NCBI GenBank assembly: GCA_002421985.1
Contig: DISF01000014.1
Location: forward strand, 1-44,647
Reading direction: 5' to 3'
Length of the DNA: 44,647 nt
DNA from: Roseovarius sp. UBA6217
GTDB lineage: Bacteria > Pseudomonadota > Alphaproteobacteria > Rhodobacterales > Rhodobacteraceae
How positions within the stretch are numbered: the first letter of the stretch is position 1; every line of letters begins with the position of its first letter. Both the position numbers and the translations under genes were made by a program. The notes beneath the pieces were generated by a model. It made no database searches. It had not been told where the DNA came from and saw only the letters and a list, made by a program, of their open reading frames with translations. Positions 35,903 through 44,542 of this stretch are shown here, one piece after another.

Positions 35903-36937
35903 ATGATGACGCTGCGCGCAGATCCCGGCCACCCGCATGGCGGCTATGCCGAACTGAGCCTGCCCGCCGACAAGGTCGCGGGCGATACCGTCGATCTGGT
36001 GGTGTTCGACAGGTATTCCGAGCGCTATCTCGGCGGCGATGGCTGGCAGGCCACGCGCGAGGCGTTCGGCCCCTATGATCTGCGCCGCGACGGGGCCATA
36101 GCCCGCGTCGTGATCGGCCCCGAGATCGTCAACCAGATCGAGGAATATGCCAATCTGCGGCTGGAATTGGGCGGGGTGACGCAGGATATCGGCTGGCCCG
36201 ATGACATCGCGCCGGCACCGGGGGCCGCGCGCATCGGCGGCATCCTGTCGGCACGCGCCCCAAAGGCGGGTGGTGACGACGGCCTGAAGGTGCGCATCGA
36301 CACCCAGGCCGGGGACGCCCCCCAAGACGCAGCCCAGGACGATATACCGCCGCCCGAGCCCGACCCGCAGCTTGATGACACGGCGGGGCAAGCCGGAGAG
36401 AATGAGCCCGGCAGCGAGGACGCCCCTCCCGCGCGACGGCGCGGCGGGGTATGGCTCTGGCTTGTGGCGCTTGCGCTGGTGGCCTTGGGCGGCGGCTGGT
36501 GGTATCTTCAGGAACGCCCCGAGGGCACCGCCCCGGTGGTGGCAGAAAGCGGCGCGCAAACGGATGCCTGCACGCTCGATACCCTCGCCACCAACGAGGG
36601 TTTTGCCGCCCAGCTTGACGCGTTGCGCGGTTGCGGGGCCAAGGCCAGCGCCGATACCGCGCTGACCCTGCTGGAGCGGGCGGCGGAGACCGGCAACGCC
36701 GAGGCGCTGCGGCTTTTTGGCGAGATCTACGATTCCGAGGCCGGTGACCCGGTGATCGAGGAAACCATCGGCCTGCGCCTGCCCGAAACCCCCGCCACCG
36801 CCGCCGAATACTATAGCCGCGCCATCGCGGCGGGCTCGGATGTGGCGCGTGCGCGGCTTGACGCGCTTTGTGCGCGGCTGGAGACCATGTCGGATACTCT
36901 GGCGCGCAGCGCCTTTGCCGATCATTGCGGATCATGA
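35903..36937 (+). CDS. Single-TM protein with Sel1-like C-terminus
   Basis: A 344-aa protein. Residues 1-110 form a beta-rich N-domain; an acidic, Pro-rich linker follows; one TM helix lies at about 181-202 (WLWLVALALVALGGGWWYL). The periplasmic part has two cysteines and then helical repeats resembling Sel1-like repeats (ALTLLERAAETGNAEALRLF and AAEYYSRAIAAGSDVARARL). Sel1-like repeats usually bind partner proteins. I do not recognise the family. ATG 35903 follows a weak AAAGAG site, and GTG 35897 is an alternative. It is in the operon, 33 nt after srfC and 11 nt before the vWA gene. Confidence 0.78.
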   Translation: MMTLRADPGHPHGGYAELSLPADKVAGDTVDLVVFDRYSERYLGGDGWQATREAFGPYDLRRDGAIARVVIGPEIVNQIEEYANLRLELGGVTQDIGWPDDIAPAPGAARIGGILSARAPKAGGDDGLKVRIDTQAGDAPQDAAQDDIPPPEPDPQLDDTAGQAGENEPGSEDAPPARRRGGVWLWLVALALVALGGGWWYLQERPEGTAPVVAESGAQTDACTLDTLATNEGFAAQLDALRGCGAKASADTALTLLERAAETGNAEALRLFGEIYDSEAGDPVIEETIGLRLPETPATAAEYYSRAIAAGSDVARARLDALCARLETMSDTLARSAFADHCGS

Positions 36938-36948
36938 GGAGACGGCAC

Positions 36949-38874
36949 ATGACCTACCGGCTTGCCCTTGGCCTTTGCGCGGCACTGTGCCTTGCGCTCG
37001 CCCTGCCCGCGCAAGGCCATGCGCAAGACGCGCGGCCATTGCTGGTCGAGGGCACAAACACGATCTTTCAGCGCGTGCTGACCCGCCCCTCCACGCCGCT
37101 GCACGACGCCCGCGAGGGCACGCAGACAGAGCGCCTGCCCGCGTTTCAGCCGCTCTATGTCTATGCCATCGACGATGGCTGGCGGCAGGTTGGCCCCTCG
37201 GCCAATGCCGGGCCGGTGGGCTGGGTGCGGCAGGGCGATGTGATCGACTGGCGGCAGAACATCGTCGGGGCCTTCACCAACCCCGCCGGGCGCCAGCGGC
37301 AGGTGCTGTTCGACTCCGAGGACAAACTGCGCTGGCTTCTCAACCACGAGGCATTGACGCAGGTGCAGGCGCGCCTTCTGGCCGAGGCCGATATCGGCAC
37401 CGCCGATCCCGCTCGCGGCATCGTCGCGGTCGAGCCGAAAGACTTCGTCAATATCCGTGACGAGCTTTACGTCATGCCGATCCTCGATTTCGTCAAGGAC
37501 CTGCACCCGCTCAACTATGACGAGCTGTTGCTGATGCAGGTGGCCTCGGTGCCGCTGGCGGACGATCGCGGCCTTGGTGGCGGCGGCGGCGATGAGATGG
37601 GCGATTTCGATGTCGGGATCGTCTTTGTCTTCGATACCACCCAGTCGATGGACCCCTATATCGCCCGCACCCGCAAGGTGCTGCAACGCACGGTCGAGCA
37701 GATCGAGGGCACCGAGATCGGCAAGCTTGTGAATTTCGGCGTCATCGGCTTTCGCGACAACCCCGAGGCCGCGCCCGGCCTTGAATACCGCACCCGGATC
37801 ATCGCGCCGCTTGCGCGCCGCGCCGATCAGCGCCCGGTGATCGACGCCATCGCTGGCGCTGGCGTCGCGATGGTCAGCTCTCCGGGCTTCAACGAGGACA
37901 GCCTCGCCGGGGTCGAGGACGCCATCGACAAGATCGACTGGCAACAGGCCGAAAGCGGCGATCCCATCGACGCGCGCTATATCATCCTTGTCACCGATGC
38001 CGGCCCCAAGGATCCGCGCGATGCCAATGCGCGCTCGCAGATCAGCGTCAACGAGATCCAGACCGATGCCGAAGGCCGCAACATCGTCACCATGACCCTG
38101 CACCTCAAGACGCCGGTCGGCGGCGAGGCCAACCATGCCTATGCCGAAGCGCAATATCGCGCGCTGTCGCGCTTTGCCGGGCGCGATTACTATTTTCCCA
38201 TCGAGGGCGGCTCGCAAGAGGCGTTCGAGGGGGTGGCAAGCCGCCTTGTCACCGCCATCACCGACCATGTGCGCGTGGCCCGTGGCGAGGAGGCGCTGCT
38301 TGACGACGAGGAGGCGGGCGAGGATCTGCTGCTGCTTGGCCGCGCCATGCGGCTGGCCTATCTGGGCGCGCGCAGCGGGGCGCAGGCCCCCGACATGTTC
38401 AGCGGCTGGATCACCGACAAGGCGATCGAGGCCCCCCGCGAACTGGCGATAGAGCCGCGCCTGCTCATCACCAAGAACGAGTTGGCGACGATGGCCGAGT
38501 TGATCGACAACCTTGTGCGCCTTGGCGAACAAAGTCAGGGCAGCGGCGATGCGATGAGCTTTTTCACACAGGTGCGCGGCGTCATCGCCGACATGGCGAC
38601 CAATCCCGACAGGGCGATCAATGCCCGCTCCGACACGATCGGCGGCGCGCTGGAATATCTCGAGCAACTGCCCTATCAAAGCCAGCTCTTGCAGATGACC
38701 GAGGACAGATGGGCGCAAAGCGCGATGCTGCGCCGCTCGATCATCGACGGGATGCGCCAGAAACTCACGCTTTACCGCAAATGGCTGTTCGATCCCACGG
38801 TCTGGACCGCCCTTTACGACGGTGCGCCGGATGGCGAGATGGTGTTTGCCATGCCGTTCGACGTGCTGCCCTGA
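36949..38874 (+). CDS. Periplasmic SH3-like/vWA protein, PpkA-sensor-like, without kinase
   Basis: A 641-aa exported protein. The signal peptide ends GHAQ at about residue 26. Residues about 28-105 form an SH3-like domain (PLLVEG through GWVRQGDV). A von Willebrand A domain spans about 222-420 with MIDAS residues in VFDTTQSM (Asp229) and TDAGPKD. The rest is helical. This resembles the periplasmic half of PpkA, the T6SS-regulating threonine kinase, but no kinase domain or TM helix is present. The next three genes are the TagT, TagS and TagR equivalents, in line with a PpkA-type sensor complex. ATG 36949 has an AGGAG site. Confidence 0.82.
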   Translation: MTYRLALGLCAALCLALALPAQGHAQDARPLLVEGTNTIFQRVLTRPSTPLHDAREGTQTERLPAFQPLYVYAIDDGWRQVGPSANAGPVGWVRQGDVIDWRQNIVGAFTNPAGRQRQVLFDSEDKLRWLLNHEALTQVQARLLAEADIGTADPARGIVAVEPKDFVNIRDELYVMPILDFVKDLHPLNYDELLLMQVASVPLADDRGLGGGGGDEMGDFDVGIVFVFDTTQSMDPYIARTRKVLQRTVEQIEGTEIGKLVNFGVIGFRDNPEAAPGLEYRTRIIAPLARRADQRPVIDAIAGAGVAMVSSPGFNEDSLAGVEDAIDKIDWQQAESGDPIDARYIILVTDAGPKDPRDANARSQISVNEIQTDAEGRNIVTMTLHLKTPVGGEANHAYAEAQYRALSRFAGRDYYFPIEGGSQEAFEGVASRLVTAITDHVRVARGEEALLDDEEAGEDLLLLGRAMRLAYLGARSGAQAPDMFSGWITDKAIEAPRELAIEPRLLITKNELATMAELIDNLVRLGEQSQGSGDAMSFFTQVRGVIADMATNPDRAINARSDTIGGALEYLEQLPYQSQLLQMTEDRWAQSAMLRRSIIDGMRQKLTLYRKWLFDPTVWTALYDGAPDGEMVFAMPFDVLP

Positions 38875-38891
38875 GCGGGGGCGCGGGGCGG

Positions 38892-39677
38892 ATGGCGCAC
38901 CGGCTCCATATCGACGATCTGCGCGTGACGCTCGGCGATGGCGAGCGCCGCTTCAGCTTGCGCACCGGCACCTGGTCGGTGGCGGGGGGCGAGGTGGTGG
39001 GGCTGTCGGGGCCGTCGGGCACCGGCAAGACGCTGCTGCTGGAGGTGCTGGGCCTCTTGCGTGCGCCCGACAGCGGCGGCTACCGCGCCGCACCGGCAGA
39101 GGGCGGCACCGGCCCGGCCCATGATTTCGCGGGGTATTGGCGCAGCCCGCGCGCGCAGGCGCTCTGTGCTGCGGCGCGGGCGGGTTTTTTCGGCTATGTG
39201 CCCCAATCGGGCGGGCTGTTGCCCTTTCTCACCGTGGCCGAGAACGTGGCCGTGACCCAGCGCATCGCGGGCCGCCCAGATGCCGCATGGCAGGCCGAAT
39301 TGCTGCACCGGCTGGGGCTGGAAGAGGTGGCGCATCTGCACCCCGGCCCGCTCTCCATCGGTCAGCGGCAGCGGGTGGCCATCGCGCGCGCGCTGGCGCA
39401 CCGGCCGTTTTGCGTCATCGCCGACGAGCCGACGGCGGCGCTTGACCCCGAGAATGCCCATAGCGCGCTGTCGCTCCTGATCGGCGCGGCGCGGGCGGGC
39501 GGCTCTGCCACGATCCTGTCCAGCCACGACGCCCCGGCGCTGGCCCGCTTTGCGATGCGGCGCATGACGCTTGCGGCAGCCTCCGATCCCGACAGCCCCC
39601 GCCACGTCATCAGCACCCTGACCGAGGCCGCTCCCCACGCCCCCGACACTGCGCCCATACCGCAGGAGGCCCCCTGA
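38892..39677 (+). CDS. ABC transporter ATP-binding protein (TagT/LolD-like)
   Basis: A 261-aa ABC ATPase. Walker A is GPSGTGKT (residues about 40-47), the Q-loop is YVPQSGG, the signature is LSIGQRQ (residues 154-160), Walker B is CVIADEPTAALD, and the switch His is in SSHD. It belongs to the MacB/LolD/FtsE group that serves mechanotransmitting permeases. The C-terminal 35 residues are a Pro-rich tail. Its stop overlaps the permease ATG. In the Pseudomonas T6SS system the counterpart TagT partners with TagS. The frame is open upstream into the vWA gene; ATG 38892 was chosen for domain fit. Confidence 0.9.
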   Translation: MAHRLHIDDLRVTLGDGERRFSLRTGTWSVAGGEVVGLSGPSGTGKTLLLEVLGLLRAPDSGGYRAAPAEGGTGPAHDFAGYWRSPRAQALCAAARAGFFGYVPQSGGLLPFLTVAENVAVTQRIAGRPDAAWQAELLHRLGLEEVAHLHPGPLSIGQRQRVAIARALAHRPFCVIADEPTAALDPENAHSALSLLIGAARAGGSATILSSHDAPALARFAMRRMTLAAASDPDSPRHVISTLTEAAPHAPDTAPIPQEAP

Positions 39678-40879
39678 TGCGCCTGACCCTCTCGCTCGCC
39701 CTGCGCGACCTGATGTTCCAGAAAACCCACCTGATCTGCAATGTTGCGGTTCTGGCGGGGGTCTTGGTGCCGCTGATGGTGCTCTTTGGCGTCAAGAACG
39801 GGGTCTATGACGCGCTTTTGGGGGAAATGCTGTCCAATCCGCGCATGTCGCAGATCGACACATCGGGCAATGCCCGCTTTGCCCCCGAAGACGCCGAGAC
39901 GGTCCGCGGCTGGCCCGAGGCCGGCTTTGTCACGCTCAAGACCCGCAGCCAGTTCGATTTCGTCAACGTGCGCGGGGCGGCTGGCGGCGGCTTGCGCGAC
40001 GCGATCCTGATCCCCAGCGGCACCGGCGATCCGACCTTGCCCAAGGGGCTGGTGCTGGAGGCAGGCACCGCCGCGCTCAGCGCCAATCTCGCCAGCCAGC
40101 TTGGCATCACGACGGGCGACCGGATCGAGATTTTCACCCAGGCCGAGGGCCGCCCGCGCCAGTTGCGCCTGCCGCTCGATGTCGTCGCGGTGCTGCCGCC
40201 CGGTCGGGCCTCGGGCCGCGCGGTGCTGACAGGTATCGCCACGCTCGATCTGGTCGAGGCGTTCTACGACGCCTACGCGCTGCCCGAGCACGGCATCACC
40301 GAGGGCAAGCCGCTGGATCAGCGCAGCCCCGATTACGAGGGGATGCGCGTCTATGCCGCCTCGCTCGATGTGCTGGGCGCGCTGCAAAACCGCATCGAGG
40401 CCGAGTTCGGCATCTCGACCGAGGCGCGCACGGCGCAGGTGGAAAACGTGCTGCGGCTGGGGCGCAATCTCAACCTCGCGCTGCTGCTCACGGCGGGGGT
40501 GGCCAGCATCGGGCTGGCGGCGGCGCTGGTCTTCGGCTTTTGGGGCGAGGTGCAGCGCAAGCGCCAGATGCTGGCCTCGCTGGCGCTGATGGGGCTGGGC
40601 GGTAACCGGCTGTGGCTGTTCCCGGTCTGTCAGGCGCTGGTCTCGGCGGTGCTGGCGCTGGTTGTCTCCTTCGGGCTGCTGCATCTCGCGGCGGCGGTGG
40701 CCGAACGCCTGTTCGAGACCGGGCTGGCCGGGGCTGGCGGGCTGGTGCGCATCTCGGGCGCGCAGGCAGCGGCGATCGCCGGGGCGGTGACAGGATTTGT
40801 CATGCTCTCGTCGCTGGTGGCAAGCCGCGCGGCGCTTCGGATCGAGCCGGCGGCGGTGTTGCGCGAGGGGGTGACATGA
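39677..40879 (+). CDS. FtsX/MacB-type ABC permease (TagS-like)
   Basis: A 400-aa membrane protein with four TM helices at about residues 14-38, 266-287, 310-338 and 360-382. A large extracytoplasmic domain of about 220 residues lies between TM1 and TM2, which is the FtsX/MacB/LolC topology. Such permeases pass ATPase motion to the periplasm rather than move a solute through a pore. No membrane-fusion protein or outer-membrane channel gene is nearby. Start and stop both overlap neighbours by 1-4 nt, so it is tightly coupled with the ATPase and the TagR-like gene. Confidence 0.88.
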   Translation: MRLTLSLALRDLMFQKTHLICNVAVLAGVLVPLMVLFGVKNGVYDALLGEMLSNPRMSQIDTSGNARFAPEDAETVRGWPEAGFVTLKTRSQFDFVNVRGAAGGGLRDAILIPSGTGDPTLPKGLVLEAGTAALSANLASQLGITTGDRIEIFTQAEGRPRQLRLPLDVVAVLPPGRASGRAVLTGIATLDLVEAFYDAYALPEHGITEGKPLDQRSPDYEGMRVYAASLDVLGALQNRIEAEFGISTEARTAQVENVLRLGRNLNLALLLTAGVASIGLAAALVFGFWGEVQRKRQMLASLALMGLGGNRLWLFPVCQALVSAVLALVVSFGLLHLAAAVAERLFETGLAGAGGLVRISGAQAAAIAGAVTGFVMLSSLVASRAALRIEPAAVLREGVT

Positions 40880-42468
40880 CACGCCGAGTGCCGCGCCAGA
40901 CCCTTGCCGCGCTTGCCGGGGCCGCGCTGCTGGCCGCACCGCTGGTCGGGCAAGAGGCCGCGCAAGCGCCCACACCCTGGGATGCGGAACTGATCGACCC
41001 GGCGGGCGGGGCTGACCTGATCGTGCCCTTGCCCTGCGGCGGCGGCATGGCGTTTCAGCGCATTTCGGTGCCGGTGGATGCCGCCGACCCGATCGCCGAC
41101 CGCCCCTTTCGGATGGGCCAGTCGGGCGAGGAAACCGGGTTTTCCGACTATCTCAAACCCGCCTTCCTGCGCGGGGCCTTTGCCGATAGCGAGGGCGGCG
41201 GCACGCATTACTATATCGCCCGATACGAGATGAACGCGGCACAGTATCGCGCGCTTCAGGGCGATTGCGACACGCCGTTCACCCGGCGAGACCGCTTTGC
41301 CCAGGGCGATCTGAGCTGGTTTGAGGCGGTGGACCTGACGCGCCGGATGACCGAATGGCTCATGGCCGAGCGTCCCGACAGCCTGCCCCGTGATACCGGG
41401 CGGATGGGCTTTGTCCGGCTGCCGACAGAGCCGGAATGGGAATACGCCGCGCGCGGCGGGGCCCGTATCGACCCGACGCTGTTTCCCGGTCGCCGCTTCT
41501 TCGAGAGCGGCGAGATGAGCGATTACGCCCATATCCGGAAGGCCGGGCAGAACCGTGGCAACCTGCGCCCTGTCGGCCTGCTCAAGCCCAACCCCGCCGG
41601 GCTGTTCGACATCTATGGCAATGCCGAGGAACTGATGCTCGAGCCATTCCGCCTGAATGCCGTGGGGCGCGCCCACGGGCAGGTGGGCGGCCTTGTGACG
41701 CGCGGCGGCTCCATCGACATGGAACCTGCAACGGTCTATACTGCGCAGCGCCGCGAATACCCGATGTTCGACACCCGCACAGGTCAGGCGCTGGGCAGCG
41801 CGTTTTTCGGGCTGCGCGCCGTGATTGGCGCGCATATCGTCTCGGATGCCGATTACGACCATATCCGCGACACCTGGCGCGCGCGCGCGCAATCCACCGA
41901 TACCGGCCTCGACGGGGCCGAGCCGCAAAACCTGCTTGCCGATCTCATCGAGAACGAGATCGACCCCCGCCGCAAACAGGCGCTCAACGATCTGCAACTC
42001 GAATTGCGCCGCGCCCGCGACGCCGCCGACACCTCGCTGCGTCAGGCGGCGACCTCGACGCTGGTCAGCGGCGCGGCCTTTGTCGAGACGCTGATCGACG
42101 ATGACCGCGCCATCGCCCAGATCGAGCAGCGCATCCGCACCCTGGGCGATCAGGTGCGCGTCGCGGCGGGCGACCAGAAACGCCAGCTTCTCGCGGCGTT
42201 TCACAGCAATGTCGAGCAGATCACCGCCTTGCGCGGCGCTCAGCGCACCTATCTTCTGTCCTATCGCGCGGCCCTGGAAACCCTGTCGCAGGACATCCCC
42301 CCCGACACGCTCGACAACGCCTATCAGGCCCTCACCCAAGGCTTTGCCGAGGCCGGGCAGACCGCGCTTCTGGCGATGCTGCGGCTGTTCTGGGCCGATC
42401 TCGAAACCTATCGCGCGCACCCCGATATGAGCGCGCCAGAGCTGCTCTCCCTCGCCGTCACTCGCTAG
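40876..42468 (+). CDS. Periplasmic FGE/SUMF1-like protein without catalytic cysteines (TagR-like)
   Basis: A 530-aa exported protein. A signal peptide (about 1-28) precedes a formylglycine-generating-enzyme-like domain (about 50-320) with FVRLPTEPEWEYAARGG, then IYGNAEELML, VTRGGSID and FFGLRAV. The C-terminal 200 residues form a long coiled coil (RRKQALNDLQLELRRA and after). True FGE needs cysteines in the C-terminal RGGS...GLR segment; here the segment has none, so it should be a binding protein, not an enzyme. TagR, the periplasmic activator of PpkA in T6SS, has the same kind of domain. It overlaps the permease stop by 4 nt and is the last gene of the operon. Confidence 0.85.
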   Translation: MTRRVPRQTLAALAGAALLAAPLVGQEAAQAPTPWDAELIDPAGGADLIVPLPCGGGMAFQRISVPVDAADPIADRPFRMGQSGEETGFSDYLKPAFLRGAFADSEGGGTHYYIARYEMNAAQYRALQGDCDTPFTRRDRFAQGDLSWFEAVDLTRRMTEWLMAERPDSLPRDTGRMGFVRLPTEPEWEYAARGGARIDPTLFPGRRFFESGEMSDYAHIRKAGQNRGNLRPVGLLKPNPAGLFDIYGNAEELMLEPFRLNAVGRAHGQVGGLVTRGGSIDMEPATVYTAQRREYPMFDTRTGQALGSAFFGLRAVIGAHIVSDADYDHIRDTWRARAQSTDTGLDGAEPQNLLADLIENEIDPRRKQALNDLQLELRRARDAADTSLRQAATSTLVSGAAFVETLIDDDRAIAQIEQRIRTLGDQVRVAAGDQKRQLLAAFHSNVEQITALRGAQRTYLLSYRAALETLSQDIPPDTLDNAYQALTQGFAEAGQTALLAMLRLFWADLETYRAHPDMSAPELLSLAVTR

Positions 42469-43372
42469 GCACGCTCTTGCGGGTGGGCATGTAATCGGGC
42501 ACCTCGGGAGCCTCTTGGCTATCGACATCGTAGCGCTCGAAACCGGGCTTGCCGGTGAAGGAAATATAGCTCCGCTTTCGCGTGCCGCCGGGCTTGTCGG
42601 AGACATCCACCAGCGAATAAAGTTCCACCTCATTGCCGAGAAAATCGCGAAATCTGCCCACGGGGGCCTCGGCCTGATCGGGGATCGATTCCCAGTGGCG
42701 CAGGATATCGACGGGCCGCACCCGCTCCTTGCCGCTCAGCAGGGTCTTGCCGTTGAACGCCCCGTCGCGGGACGGGTTGGTGGTGCCGTTGAACTGCACC
42801 CCCGGCAACAGCGCATCCAGAAGCTGATCCGCGCCGACCTGAAACCGTTCATGATCGGTCCCGATCAACAGGCCGCCACCGGCCTTGCGCAGGGCCTCGA
42901 CCTGGTTCACCAGCAGGCCGGCCAACGCGCCGTTGTCACCGGGAAACCGCGAGCGCGCATCCTGAAGCCCGTTGCGGATCGTCAATGATCCGTCCAGCAT
43001 CAGCGCCCGCCCGCTGGCGGCGTAATAGGCGCGAAACGCCTCAAGATCCGCCGCGTTGAACACCGGGCGCGATATCGCGGAATCCACCACGATCAAGTCA
43101 TACCGCCGTGCCGTTGTGCGCATATGGGCGGCAAAATCGCCGGGATCGGTCTTGTGGTAAAAGGTCACGTCATAGCCCGGCAGGCCATCGAGATGGTCGG
43201 CAAGAACGCGCCGGTTGGCACCGATATCCGACTCGTCGCCCGGAACCGCACGCCACAGGAACGCGCTCCACCACAGAACCGAAAATTCCTGTGCCCACGC
43301 GGTGCCGGGCAGGATCAGCGCCACGCCAAGCGCAAGCGCCATCACCGGTTTCACGATCATCCGCCGCCACAT
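42458..43372 (-). CDS. Exported protein of unknown function, glutamine-amidotransferase-like fold
   Basis: A 304-aa protein with a signal peptide ending TAWA at residue 27. The mature part shows alternating strands and helices: YDVTFYHKTD, then RYDLIVVDSA and GGGLLIGTDH, a pattern like class I glutamine amidotransferase or ThuA-like domains. No catalytic Cys is present. I do not recognise the family. ATG 43372 has a GAGAGGA site about 8 nt upstream; the frame is open to 43486. It is convergent with the TagR-like gene and overlaps its 3' end by 11 nt, and it diverges from the gene to its right. A role in the same envelope system is inferred from position only. Confidence 0.75.
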   Translation of the reverse strand: MWRRMIVKPVMALALGVALILPGTAWAQEFSVLWWSAFLWRAVPGDESDIGANRRVLADHLDGLPGYDVTFYHKTDPGDFAAHMRTTARRYDLIVVDSAISRPVFNAADLEAFRAYYAASGRALMLDGSLTIRNGLQDARSRFPGDNGALAGLLVNQVEALRKAGGGLLIGTDHERFQVGADQLLDALLPGVQFNGTTNPSRDGAFNGKTLLSGKERVRPVDILRHWESIPDQAEAPVGRFRDFLGNEVELYSLVDVSDKPGGTRKRSYISFTGKPGFERYDVDSQEAPEVPDYMPTRKSVPSE

Positions 43373-43597
43373 CGCCAATCCTCTCTCTTCGCTCCGCTCA
43401 ATCCGCGCGCCGTTGCCTATCGGCCTGGTGTCACGCACGAGCTCCGCCCTGTCGGCGTTGTCGATCACACACCCCGCCAATTCCAAAACCTAGCCCCTGC
43501 GCCGGCAAAAACCAACGGTTCCCGGCGGTAGAAATTGAACGCCGCCCGCAAGATCGCTATGGTCGGGGGCAGCAGTGCAGGAAAGGCGGGCCGCTCC

Positions 43598-44269
43598 ATG
43601 TCAAATCTCGTCAGGGTGTTCGCAATCGCCGGTGCCGTAGCGCTGCTGCTGGTGTCGGCTGCCGCCGCCCTCGCCGCGCTCCGGGCCTGTGCCGTCAATG
43701 TCTCGTGGCTGGCACATCTGGGCGATTGCCCGACCGATGCCGATCTCGCGCGGCAGGACGATCTGCACCGCCTCACCGCAGAACGCGCGACCCTCTTGCA
43801 GCAGATCAGCCGGACTGAGCACGCTCTGGCCACAAGGCAATGCGCCGCCGCCCTGCCCGATCCCGCCGCCCCCCTGCCCGACCGCGCCCTGCGCGCGGAA
43901 GATCTGCCATCGCTTTATGGCTGCTGGTCGCTCGGCAGCGGCTACCAGACGCGTGACGTGGATACCGGCAAGGTCGTCTCCTACCCCGATTGGCACATGT
44001 GCTTTGACACCAGGGGCGCCGGGCGGCAGGTGATGCGCGGCGATGACGGGTCGGTTTGCAAAGGCCCGCTCAAGGCCCGCCTCGACGGGGATGGCCGCCT
44101 CATCCTCGGCGAGGCGGGCAATCTTGCCTGCGATGATGGCGGCTATATTCACCGCCGCGACATCGCCTGCGTCGCAAACGCGGGCAGCGGTCTGACATGC
44201 GAAACGCTGCAACCCGAAACCGAAGGCCGGGCGATCATGCCATTCACCCGGCTGGAGACCACGCAGTAA
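43598..44269 (+). CDS. Hypothetical membrane-anchored protein, SrfA-like C-terminal domain
   Basis: A 223-aa protein with one N-terminal TM helix (about 7-27), a short coiled coil (residues about 48-75) and a C-terminal cysteine-containing domain: YGCWSLGSGYQ, then WHMCFDTRGAG, DGSVCKGP and NLACDDGGYIHRRDIAC. Evenly spaced cysteines suggest disulfides in the periplasm. The layout resembles the C-terminal part of SrfA-family proteins, a weak match made by eye. ATG 43598 is chosen because it begins the TM segment. It lies after a 225-bp divergent spacer and is the last gene before the insertion elements. Confidence 0.7.
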   Translation: MSNLVRVFAIAGAVALLLVSAAAALAALRACAVNVSWLAHLGDCPTDADLARQDDLHRLTAERATLLQQISRTEHALATRQCAAALPDPAAPLPDRALRAEDLPSLYGCWSLGSGYQTRDVDTGKVVSYPDWHMCFDTRGAGRQVMRGDDGSVCKGPLKARLDGDGRLILGEAGNLACDDGGYIHRRDIACVANAGSGLTCETLQPETEGRAIMPFTRLETTQ

Positions 44270-44337
44270 CCCCGCCTGACCAGCCCCCGTTTTCAGGGCC
44301 ACTCGTAAGTCGGGTCTGTTCTCCTTTTATACCGCGC

Positions 44338-44542
44338 TCACCCCGGAACCCGAAATTTTTCGTGAGTGACGACGCGGAAGCTGTCTGACACCTGATCGCG
44401 GAATTCTTTCCACTGATTGGGAACCGTTTCTCGAAAGAACCGCAGGATCGCATTCGCGAACTGCTTTTGCGTCGGGTCGTATTGGTTGTGGGTCACGCAT
44501 CGGTGCATGACGGCCCATAATCGTTCGATCGGGTTCAGGTGC
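44338..44542 (-). pseudogene. IS630-family transposase, C-terminal fragment
   Basis: The minus frame encodes HLNPIERLWAVMHRCVTHN and continues to a normal end (FRVVTHEKFRVPG, stop 44338). LNPIERLW with its Glu is the last catalytic block of the IS630/mariner-type DDE transposase. The protein before it is missing: upstream sequence changes abruptly at about 44543 into the end of another element. It is therefore an inactive transposase remnant, or one split by the insertion with the rest beyond the window. Confidence 0.8.

Noticed and set aside
36949..42468. Type VI secretion gene cluster
   Set aside because: The sensor-like genes are present, but there is no sheath, tube, ClpV, baseplate or TssJLM gene in the window.
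25285..44269. Prophage or phage-defence island
   Set aside because: No integrase, capsid, terminase, nuclease or tRNA-flanking repeat is visible; codon and base use look like the neighbours. A conflict-system role cannot be excluded, because trypsin, vWA, FGE and GTPase domains also occur in such systems.
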